Of a stretch of 64,000 nucleotides of DNA, positions 31,349 to 43,686 are shown piece after piece. The stretch is from Plotosus lineatus. Lineage: Eukaryota; Chordata; Actinopteri; Siluriformes; Plotosidae. The notes under the pieces are model-generated. The model was not told the origin of the DNA and searched no databases. It saw only the letters and a program-made list of their open reading frames with translations. Every line of letters begins with the position of its first letter. Position 1 is the first letter of the stretch. The DNA lies in the NCBI GenBank assembly GCA_024760905.1, contig CM045731.1:48485001-48549000 (forward strand), read 5' to 3'. The position numbers and the translations under genes were made by a program.

Positions 31349-34300
31349 GTACGCACAGATCAGGACGTGTTGTACCGTTTACACTACACTATCATATGCC
31401 AGGGATTTGCGGTGATCATGTGATCATCACAATTGAGAACTTTTCTCGGCCGTAGAAGTCGTTGCTTGTATTTACTATTTCCTCGGTTGTTGTCTTTGTT
31501 TATTGCCAAGTGCGACTGAGAAAAAAATAATAAGACCACAGTGAAAAGAATCAATGTGACGTAATGGGAACCATACGTCACCTTGATTTTTTCCCCTGTA
31601 CTGTAGTCTTATTTGTTGCACAGCTTGAACTGTTATGGTTATTAAAATATCACCATCATATCACTAATTTGAAGAAGTAACATTCAAACAACCTGCAATC
31701 AATCTTTTCATGTTTATTTTATAAAATTTCAGGAAAAAAATCTGTGTCATATCCTTATTATAAATTCATGTTATGTTAATTATCTGAAAAGTAATTTTAG
31801 TTAGGATGAAAAGTGTTTCAAAATCTTAGAAAGATATGCTGGCATATGTATAAACATTCATTCATTTGAAGAACTACACCTAATAGGCTGTCAACTGATA
31901 CTGGGCGAAGGCGGGGTGCACCCTGAACTCTGCACCAGGGTCAACACAGACACACAACCATTCACAGTCACACCTAGGAGCAATTAAAAACATCAAGTTA
32001 GCCTAATGGGGTAGTGGGGTGGGTGGGGGGACTAGTGGTAAGGTGCTGGTTCTGGATCACTGATCCTAAGGTTGGGGGTTCAAACCCCACTCTCCATGGG
32101 TTGTGACTGTCTCTTCAGTGCAGCTAACTGGGTTATCAAAGGCCAGCCATACTTCTCACTGTCTGTGGTGTGAAAGTTCATGTAAAAGAACCATTGCTGA
32201 CTTTCACCAAGAGTAGCTGTGTAGCCATCAGTGTTTTTCCTTCCTCCTATGGCCTGGCGAGCTGTCCAGGGTGTACTCTGCCCTTGCTCAGAGTTGGCTG
32301 GGATGGGTGCCAGCCTCCCTGCGACCCTAATTAGGATTATGCGGTTACAGAAAATGAATGAATGAAGTTAACCTAATTCACATGTCCTTGACTGTGGAAA
32401 GAAACCTACAGCAACAAAATGAAAATAAATAAAAGGGGTTATCACAGCCTGTGCTCATGCTATCCAAGGATTTATGAAAACATACATACCATCCTTACCT
32501 GGGCTACATAGATGAACTCAGAACATGCACAGTTCTAGAGTACACACTTAAAGTAAGTTTAAAGTTAAATATCTATTTATTTAGAGCGCTGGACCACGGC
32601 GTGCTCAAGCCAGGAACCTGATGAGAGACATCGAGAAACGAGGAAGTCTGGCTTTCCCTGCCTTCATAGAATGCCTTCTGGAATCTGGTCAAGAAGAACT
32701 GGCTGACTTGCTGCGGAGCAGAGATTCGGTTGCTGTTCTTGCTCCTGTTCCTCTCCCTGTGCAACCTGGTGTAATCCCCCTCCCTGCGTGTAAGTGTTTG
32801 AATGAGATATAATTCAACATAAGTGGAAACAACAACAACACCAGATTATTCACATCCGTACTGCATGTCTTCTCTCATCAGTCTTTCTTCCAATTTAACA
32901 GGGAATCCTGGAGATTTAAAAACGTATGAAGGAGGGAATACTTCTAAGTTTCCAGTGAAGCCTACAACGCTGCCTTTTTCATGTAAGTAAACACAAAAGG
33001 AACCATTCATTCATTCATTCATTCTGGAGTCAGTCATCCTGGCTGAGGATGCTCAATCATTTGGTGTGATTTCGCTGAGTGGAACATCTCTTATCTCTCC
33101 AGCTATTGAAACTCAATCACCAAGAACACCTCGACCCCGGAGTGATAGTTTACAGGTGAAAGAACGAAGGATAACCATACTGTCTGTCTGTCTGTCTGTC
33201 TGTCTGTCCTGATGATCTGTTCAATTTCAATTCAATTCAATTTATTCAATTTATTGTAATCTGTCTTTCCCTCTTTCTGTTAATTTTTCCCTGTGTGTCT
33301 TCTCTTCTTTATATTGATTTTTTTTATATCTAGTAAGTTGTCTCTTTATACATTTGTAAACATATATGCTTGTCTGTCTATCAATCTCTCTATTTGTATC
33401 TATCTAGAAATGTATCTCTACATCTGACAGTGGCTATCAATTCTCTTTCTATTAATTATATTAAATCAAATGTATTTGTTTTTATCTATCTGTTAGTTTC
33501 TCTTTGCCTGTTTCTATTGACTGTCTTTCTATTTCTATTCATTTGCCTCTTTCTCCAGCTGACTGTCTGTCAACCTTTTTTTGCTCTATTAATTTGTCTG
33601 TTTATACATCTTGCTGTTTTCCGGTTTGTCTTTCTATCTCTCTTAGTTTCTTTTCCTCTGTCTGTGCCATCTGTGCCTCCCTGTCTCTCCACCAATCTTT
33701 TCTCTGTCTTTTCCTTCTGTATATCTCATCAGCAATTTTCATAAACTTTATATTTCTCTATCTGTTTAATATATTTCCTTCTTGTGAGTTCAGTCCTATA
33801 AGATGGATGCCAGTCCTTGTGGAATCTGTTTGATCATCAATAATGTGGAATTTCTCCCTGCTTCGGAGCTAAACCATCGCACGGGATCAGACGTTGACAG
33901 CACAAAGCTGGAGAAACGATTCAGTCAGCTCAACTTTCAAGTTATTGTTAAGAGGAACTTAAAATGTAAAGTGAGTGCATGTTCATTGGTCACTGAAATC
34001 AGTAAAAAGAAATTTGTGATGTGTGACCTTGTTTCTCATGAGGGCTCCGTTTCTTCTCACTAGCACATACGACATGAGCTAGCCAAGCTGGCTAAAGAGG
34101 ATCATTCGAACTATGACTGCTGTGTGGTGGTCATTTTGTCACATGGCACAGAGGTAAGGATGGATAAATTGATATTGGGGTTTAATTCAGGTACAAATTT
34201 ATTGTGTATCCTATTTGGAAAAAAATCTGTTTACCTGTCACCTATTTGCGGAATTGCTTAATCTTATTAGTGTCGCACGGTTGCTGGTGTTTATCTCACA

Positions 34301-37300
34301 CCGAGGCTCGATTTTAACCAGCCAGTTAGCCGAATGTGCATGTCTTCACACTGTAGGAGGACCCGAAGTACCCAGAGGAAACTCACGCAAGCACATGGAT
34401 CACATGTTTTACACAGAAATGCCCGAGGCCGGGAATCAAATCCATTTTTGAAAATTTTTGAATTTCAAATCAAAAATTTTGAATTTTTTTTCTGCAAGTT
34501 GCTTCCTACTGGAATAACAGATAATGACTATTTTGTCCCCTCAAATGGTTCGATTCAATTTATTTCCATTCCATTTGATAATTTGAGTAAAAATATATTT
34601 GGTGCACCAGAATAAGTTATACAGCATTAAAATATGTGTGGCATTTTTTTTTTGTAGTTTTATATCCACAACACAATCCCCCACCAAACCCAATCCACTG
34701 GCATCAGAACTTTTAGCAAAGGTCCTGAGGCAGCACTACATGGGCATGGAATATAACTTTGATGTTTACCTCATGTCCCTGCCATAGCAAACCAAATAAG
34801 GCTGTCTTGTGTGTGTGTCTTCCTTTCGGCTTTTTCCCTTTTACTCGGGAGTCGCCACAGCGAATCATCTGATTCGCAAGTTTGATTTGGCAGAGGTTTT
34901 TACGTCGGATGCCCTTCCTGTCACAACCCTTTTTAGCAAGGGAGAGAAACACGCTGATGGCTTTGCAGCTACTCTTTACGAAAGTCAACAATGGTTCTTT
35001 TACATGCCTCACACCATAGACAGTGAGAGACATGGCCCGCCTTTGATAACCCAGTTAGTCTGATTGGCTATTATATTTTGCTGATTTGCATCAAAACGGA
35101 GGGGATGATTTTATTAATAACAAGAATGAAATTAAAACGGGGGCTCATACACCACCAATCAGACTTGCACAGAATAAAATAAGCACAGCAGACAAACAAA
35201 ACACCACCCAACATGAGCAGGAGCATGGGAAATTAACTCAGTAAATGGATAATTAAACTTAGAAAACAGGTGAGACAAATGGAAGGCTGTGATTGGTTGG
35301 CATTTTTATGGGATTACAGTTTACCACAGATGTGGGATTTTTTTTTGAGACCTCGTAAGTTATTAACCATTGTCATTTCAACCAAAATAACAGTATCTGC
35401 AGATAAGAATCTCCCAACTTTAATAAGAATGGTAAATGGATGTAACTTTCATCTTTTGTCCTGAGTAGATTTGCACAATCCTTACTTGAGTTGAGACTCC
35501 TGAACAAGTCTGGAATCGATTCTGGCTCAAGTTCAAGTATTTTAGCCAAATGTGCAAACTTTAAATGTTTAAAAGGCATTTTGGTTTTCATGTCCAGGCC
35601 ACTCACAATCGCTTCCCAGGAGCAATCCATGGTGTGGATGGCCCCTCTGTCCCTGTACAAGTCATCACTAATTACCTCAATGGGCAGAACTGTCCCTCTC
35701 TGCAAGGCAAGCCCAAACTTTTCTTCATCCAGGCTTGTGGCGGAGGTAAGCACATGCTTCCAATGGTTACTCAATTTGCTTTGCTGAACAGAACCATGGT
35801 TACAAAAGAAATGTTCCTCTTCAAGGAAATCTGTTTCACTGATTTATCAAGAACACCAGCATGGCATTACTATTTTCTTATTTTCTGTATTGCACACTAC
35901 ATGCATAATGTATAAGGGTGGCACGGTGGTGTCGTGGTTAGCATGTCCACCTCACAGCTGTGTGTTTCCGTGTGGAGTTTACATGTTCCCCTTATCATCG
36001 GTCTTCTGCTATCTTCATTTTTTACTTTTTTCATGATTGACAGAAAACAAAACAAAAGGAATTGAACTCCTAGTTGCTTCACACTACAGAAACCGGGGAT
36101 AAGCACCGGCCTGATGAGCCACTATGGCTCGGATGTAAAAAGCCCAACAGACTTTATCTTTTACCTTTTGCTGGAGGCTTTCCTTACTGCACAGTCATCA
36201 TTCTTAAGAGAGGTTACTGTGAAGCAATGATCAAAACAAAATGAACCAGCAGGCATTCATAAATCACCTCAGAGAGCTTTTTGACATTGCTACGAGTGAT
36301 GCACTGACAACAATGAAAATTGAAGAAGGCCGACAGTTTCTGATCATGCGGCGTGGTTATGTTTTATCTCGCACTATGGGTGGAGTTGATGTTTTGCTGG
36401 CTGCAGAGGAGAGACGAAAAGCTGATCGAGAGCAGGGATAGCACAGTTATGCAGAAAAATTTGCATCAACATGAGCAGCTGTGCAACAGGGCCTTGAATG
36501 TGACTTTAACATTACCAGCAGTTCATCAGCAACTGGGTCATCGGATGAAGAGTTCCAGGTTTGCAATTCAAGTCCAACATTTCAACCAAAGCGACAAAAA
36601 AGTCAATGTGGGGAATGATCCTGATGTGGCTGGAGCTCTAGATTGTTTAAACATACCAGTTTCAAATACATGGATCCCTCACTACTATGCGCTTCAATTC
36701 ATGTGGCTTCAGTGCATCGTGGTTTTTTCTAAAAATATTAATTGAATTAAAAAATAAGGAAATTAAGGAAGAATAAGGGGGAAAGTTAATGAAAAGACCA
36801 CAAAAACAAGGCCAATTATGCAAAAAACCTAAACAAGCAAAAAACAACTCAAAACCTCCCATCAAAACTAGTTACATTTTTGCGAGGTGCGCATCTGTGT
36901 GCACGCGCGTCTGTATATGTATGTGTATTTATATTTTATTTACATTTTATGCATTATTTTTTTCATGTTTAATTGTTATTACAAGCATTTATAGCATTGA
37001 ACATGTATTTATTGATATTATATGCACATATACATATACATGTACGTATACGTCAGTCAGAGGGGGTTGGGGGGTGATCCTACTTCGCGGAATTCGGTGG
37101 TCGCGGCGGGGGGGGGGGGATCTCGGTCCCAATTAACCGCGGAAAGTGAGGGATCCCTGTACATGTTAACGTTTTTGTTAACAAACCAAAATGTTTGTTA
37201 AATGGCGCTTTTACATATTTTTGACACACATAAAAATAGGGTTTGCTTGAGCGACCTGCAATTATGCATCAAAAGACCTAACATTTTTCACAAATGTGAG

Positions 37301-40300
37301 GCGCTCCACTGAAAGTAGGCGCTTGTCGCAAGTGACATATGGTGCTTGTGAGACAAAGTGCGGCTTTACAACTAAACAAGTATTCAACGCGCACTTGCTC
37401 ACTTGAAAGATCGGAAGTCTGGATAAGCCGCGCTTTGTCTCACAGCCACCATATGCGACTTTCGACATGCGCCTACTTTCGGTGGAGCACCTCACAAATG
37501 TTAGTGGGCACATATAGAATAAAATGAAAGTTTTGGACGGCAAGTTTCTTAAAGTTCATTTTTTTGGACCACCCTCGTGTGTATATGTACCAGTATGTAG
37601 GTATGAATGTGTATTACATCATCTTAACTTAAATTCATACATAATCTCAGTTTTACCAAATATGGAGATAGCGGGTTTCATCAAGAGGCCCGTGCTTGGG
37701 CCTTGATGATGTCATTCTGAGGCTGCACAGCTATTACTAGGGTAAAGTGACACAAGTTTATACATTTGCATGAACATCAACACATTATCTTTTCTGTCCA
37801 TAGGATGCTGTTTCTGACTTTTTTTACACACACTTTAATTTTTTTTGACTATAGTAGGCCCTCGCTCATTCGCAGTTCACCAGTCGCGGCACTGCATACT
37901 CGCAGATTAGCGGCAGCCCCATAAATTACTGGCACGTGATTTCAAATTTAGCCAATGGCTAGGAGCTTTTGTTTCTCCCTCTTGCTGATTGGTTGTAGAT
38001 GATGTCTACACCTCTTTTTTTCCTCCTTCACGCACAAGTTATCAATGTGATTGCTTGAATTGTGAAGTAAATATTTTTAGTGTGTCTTTAATGATTATTT
38101 AAGCACGATGATGCCACTCAAACGCCCTGCATCTTTTCTAGCTTCTGGTAAGGAGCCTAAGCACTTTATTTATTCATAAATATGATCACAGTACAAAATT
38201 TAAAAGTTTTACTTGATCATTACTAAATTTTACTGCATTATTACTGTATTAATGAGTAAGACTGTCTATAGAATGTGTTAAAGAAGCATATTTTAGCACA
38301 TGTAATATCATACACAGGGTTTTAAAACCACATTAATAATTTGTGCATTTTTAGGATCTGCGTGAAAGGGCGGAACGCAACCGCTGCAAATCACGGGGGC
38401 CTTCTGTATCAAGGCCGTAGGCTGGGGGGGGGGTGCACAGGGTGCACCCCCCCACAGCAGGAGTTGAGTTCCGCTGGACAAGAAATTATGTGTATTCACA
38501 ATCTTATAAATAAACTTAATGACTGTTATTGAAGAGAAAGTTGGAGATAAGTTCCACATGACTAGAGTCAGGAAGTAAACCGGAAGTTAACGTGTAACGG
38601 GCACTGCGCATGTGCAAGCCTGAGCTGACCAATCAACAAACATAATATCAGTAAGCAATAATAGTTGAACACTGTCAATCAAACAAAGCGCGAGTGTGAG
38701 AATAAAGCACAGTTTGTTAGTACCGCGGCTCCTGCACATGTGTTAGAACACAAAGATTGACGCACAGAGAATGAATGGCTCAAATAATCATAAGCCATCC
38801 AGCCTGGATCTGCAGCATAATGCTCAGTACTTTTATAAAATTAATAGTATGTTTTGTGCTGTAAATATGTATTAATATTTGTTTGTGCCTTGGAATAGAT
38901 AAATAACTTTAGCTCAATTTGTAAATGTATTTAGCACATGTACTTGCAGATGTAGTTTGAAATATATTTGAGAATGTTTTTGGTTGAACTATAATATTTG
39001 ATTCGTTTTCTGAGAGTAATAGATGAATTGTCTTCTGCTGAAAAACTGTGCGTGTTGTTGGCATGAGATTCCATGTTGTTTATATCATATAATATGCTGT
39101 GATATGCATTCACTATATTTCATGTGGTACTTTGTACCAACCCAGTGACATCACGGTAACCTTGTGTAGGCGGGCACTTAGCAACGGCGGCTTTCGGGTC
39201 GATAACTGATACGACAAGCACATAAAACAAAACCGCTGTGTGTGCAATGCTCTATTTATGATATAAAATTTAAGCACAATCGCTTCGATAAACTATACTT
39301 TAGCTACCGCCAACTTATTTAGTCGGCGTTTCATTTCCCATTTAAGGCTTAGGCTGATAGCCCCTGGGACTCGAGTTCCGGTCAACCAAGATGTGTGCCC
39401 CCCCACCCCACCCCCCACGGTCAGACCAGCCTACGCCCTTGTGTATCATTAATCTGATCCGCCTGTTTTTGAGACATGAATTATTTACACCTCTTTGTAA
39501 AACTTCTCTATTTGCCCAGTGAGGTCTTCTTTTCATTCTTGTCTTTCGCTCTGATACATCTACCACCTGTAGACCTGTACCAATAATTGGAAATTATTTT
39601 GAATTTATTTTGAAAACTTTATTGTCCAGCCGGCGATAATCAAATATGATGTGTCACTGCTGATTATTTTCAGCACCATGTAGATGTACTCTTCTAGATA
39701 ACTAAAATACCAATAAGTTTGTGTCCAAATATTTTGTATCTGATTTTATATCTAGTTTCTGTACTGTAGGATTTTCTAATTTCCTGTTTCAGGTTTCCTA
39801 ATGTTTTTACCTGCGTGTTTGGGCAGGTGAGAAAGACACGGGTTTCGAGATTTCCCCAGATGAGATACAGAACTCAACATTCAGGCTTGATGAGCAGATG
39901 GACGCTATTCCCACATCATCCAGCAGTGATTCGCTTAGTTTTTCTGATGAGCCAGATGCTCGAGCCTCCCTCCCAACGCCCAGTGACATTTTAGTTTCCT
40001 ATTCAACATTTCCAGGTCCGTATTCATGCCTTTTTATGTCGAATTTGCTGTCATCAACATGTTTCCCCCATTATTATAGCTGACAACGCGTTTTCCCCAT
40101 TCTTACAGCTTACCGAGAACTCACCAGGTCAATTTGTACTTCTGCCAGAAGGTTGTTTTCACGTGTATTGGTTTGTTAATTAAGATAACTCAAAAAGTTA
40201 TGCATGAATTTGAATATTTTATTTATTTATTTTCTAGAGTAGGGTTTTGGTACTGAGCTGTCCGGGGTGTACCCTGCCCTCACCCAGAGTTGGCTGAGAG

Positions 40301-42030
40301 CTGCCCCGCAACCCTAATTAGGATTAAGCGGTTCGTAAAATGGATCAATGAAGGGTGTGGTGCTATTAACAAATCATTACATTTTGAATGTGATCTGGTA
40401 CATACACTCATGCCTCGGTTTTAACGGCCTAATTAGGGGGAATACTGGTCCAAAGTTTCCGATTCCATATATTTCAGTGATTACGTTACGAAAAACTAAG
40501 CGTCTAACTTCAACTGCTTGCCACTTGAAAATTACTCTCTTATTATTGTTTCTCGCAAATTTCTGAGATTTGCATAATGAGCAGACACTTCTCTGTTCTT
40601 GGAATAATCGACGTAGTGTAGCACTAAGTCAAGAGCACTGCGCGCTTCAGAAAGTTTGGACAGCGTAACTGGCATCTTGTCTTCGTCCGCGCTGCTGCTA
40701 CTGTCCTGGGTAGCCAGCACCTCAGCAGCGATCTCTTCCTGAGTGAGCATGTTGTACCCAGGATCAACTTCATTTTCTTCAAGCCAGTCTGGTCATCTGG
40801 CGGTCACTTTCGGAAACAACGACCTGCGTCCGGACCATACGGACTAGTCAGAAGTTACAGATTTTGTCCGTTGCATCCGAAATGTGTTAAAGCGAAGTCC
40901 GTAAAACCGAGGCATGAATGTATTTTAAAACAAATCTGAATTCCCCCCAAAATTGCCATTTTATAATATGCGCTAAATGTCATCAGACACCCACTAGGGG
41001 GAGACGTTCCATTAAAACTATGTCAAGTTATAATATGATTTGCTAGAGTGGCCTAATCTCTTGGTCTAATCTCAGATAAGTTGTCATTCCCATTTCCTTT
41101 CTGTAATGTGAAATGTTTTGTTGTCTTTCTTTGACTTTCAAGGCCATCATACGTTCCATTTCCTTGTCGCATGATTTCCATTTTATACTTGAATATGTGC
41201 CCATTATCAGGAGGAACCTGAAGCATGGGAAGGGATGCTTTAATGATTGTCATAAATGCTAATATTTTCGAATGAATTCCATCCCCAGGATACGTATCAT
41301 GGAGGGACACAAACACGGGTTCGTGGTACGTGGAAACTCTGGATCAAATACTGGAGAGCAGCGCTGACACTGCTGACCTTGCCACCATATTAATAATGGT
41401 ATATGTTGTTATTTTATTTTGTTTGTTTTCTTTCTTTCTGTTGAGCTGCGCAATTCAATTATAATGGATAGTCTAGGTGAGTCGTCGGTCATGCAGTGGT
41501 TAGCGCTGTGACCTTGCAACAAGAAACTGCTGAACTCTAACTTGGGGGTTGAGTAGTTTCTAGAGTGCGTTGAGTTTGCATGTTCTCACCCTGTGTGTGT
41601 GTTTTTACTCAGGATTCCTTGCTATAAGCAAGAACATTATAAGCACTGACAGGTGAAGTGAATAGCATTAAATGATCTTCTCACAGTGGGATGTATTAGG
41701 CATGAAGTGAGCAGTCATTAGGCAAAGTTGATGTGTGGGAAGCAGGAAAAATGAGCAAGCATATGGATCATTACTTTCTCACTGATCTGCTGACCACTAT
41801 TCAAACTCAAATTCAGACCTAAGAGCACTTTGGAACAGTTAGTTAGCCAAATATGCATATGCTTGGGCTGTGGAATCATAATGGATCACAAAAAGCGGGC
41901 TTCTTTTGGATAATCATGAAAGCATGTTGAACGCATGCAAACTCCACATAAAAACCATGAGGCCTGAAGTTGTACTCAAGACCTTCTTGCTATGAGAAAT
42001 TATTGAAATTTATTTAAATACCCACTATAC

Positions 42031-42069
<39 letters not shown>

Positions 42070-43606
42070 GTTTAAATGTAATCGTTAAATCCTAATTAGG
42101 GTCATGGGCAGGCTGGTACCATCTCTGTCAACTCTGGTCAGGGCCAGAGTACATCCTGGGCAGCTCACCAGGCCAACGCAGTGACATGCATACAGTGCCT
42201 GAGGGGCATAAGCACTAACAACATTGAACATCACACCTTCAATTTCTAACTTGAGTCTCATCACTTTGTCTGACACTCTTTTCACTTCTAGAACATTCCT
42301 GACAAACTCCTCCTTCAAGATGACTCCGACTCCATTTCTCTTCCCATCCACACCGTGATAAAATAGCTTAAACCCTGCTCCTATGCTTCTAGCCTTGTGA
42401 CCTTTCCACCTGGTCTCCTGAACACACAGTATGTCCACCTTCCTCATCTGCATCATGTCAGCCAGCTCTCTATCTTTTCCTTGTATAGTTCCAACATTCA
42501 AAGTCCCTACTCTCAGTCCTAGACTCGTGCTTTTCCTCTTCTCTCTCTGCCTACGGACACGCCTCCCGCCTCTCCTTCTTCGACGTCTTCGACCAACAGT
42601 AGTCCAATTTCCATCAGCACCCTGTTGGTTGACAGCACTGATGGCGGTCGTTGTTAACCCGGGCCTCGACTGATCCGGTATGACTTTAGACCAGTGGTTC
42701 TCAACCTGGGTTCGATCGAACCCTAGGGGTTCGGTGAGTCAGTCTCAGGGGTTCGGCGGAAGTCAAGACACACGCCCGACTCATATTCATGATGACACAT
42801 CCCACTCGGCCATCACTGGCTGCAGGTGATCACGCTACATTGCTTGGCCAATCTGAGCTGCAGGAAATTTGGTGCGCTCAGTAGTCGACTTGTGACTGTT
42901 GTGATGGTACGTCGTGTGATTTCTTTCTTAGTGTTTTAATCCATACTATGTTGAGCAAAAAATAAAGTGGTCGGACGAATATGTACAACATGGATTCACA
43001 TATATAACAGATGGTGATGCTAGTCAGCGTCCTATCTGCATGATTTGCAAGGAAGGATCAACCCCCACTGACTGACGTATATGTACATGTATGTGCATAT
43101 AATATCAATAAATACATATTCAATACTATAAATGCTTATGATAATGATTAAACATTCAAAAATAGTGCATAAGATGTAAATAATACAGACGTACACGCAC
43201 ACACACAGATGCACATGCTCAGATGCGCACCTCACATAAAAATGTAAGTAGTTGTGATGGCGGAGTTCATGCATTGTATTGGTTTTGTTCTTTGAACACA
43301 GTGATGTTAATGCACGGTTCATTTTGGTGCCCCAGTAAAAACATATACCTATATCTTGAATTTGAAAAAAAAAATCATATTTTATTTTTCAATAAAGAAG
43401 GGTTCGGTGAATAAACATATGAAACTGGTGGAGTTCAGAACCACCAACAAGGTTAAGAACCACCACTGGTTTAGACTTTCTGGTTTGCATTTTGGCAAAA
43501 GTTTTATGCCGGATGCCCTTCCTGTCGCAACCCTCTGCATTTCTCCGGGCTTGGGACCGGCATAAGGGGGAGAGACACTGGTTAGTGCCCCCCCACCTCA
43601 TGGCTG

Positions 43607-43686
<80 letters not shown>

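Larger units (their letters stand above)
42191..43610 (-). mobile_element. RTE-type LINE 5' end, interrupted
   Basis: On the minus strand the 5' UTR (43610-43469, including AGGGTTGCGACAGGAAGGGC) is followed by a hAT insertion. Then come the rest of the 5' UTR and the start of the endonuclease: [35 protein letters not shown] with the catalytic Glu, [30 protein letters not shown]. It is broken off at about 42191. QETRWKG and SAYAPQ are typical of RTE/BovB-clade apurinic endonucleases. It lies in casp9 intron 9, antisense. Confidence 0.88.

Noticed and set aside
33370..33833. Leu/Phe/Ser-rich frames resembling membrane proteins
   Set aside because: They arise from the pyrimidine-rich casp9 intron 4.
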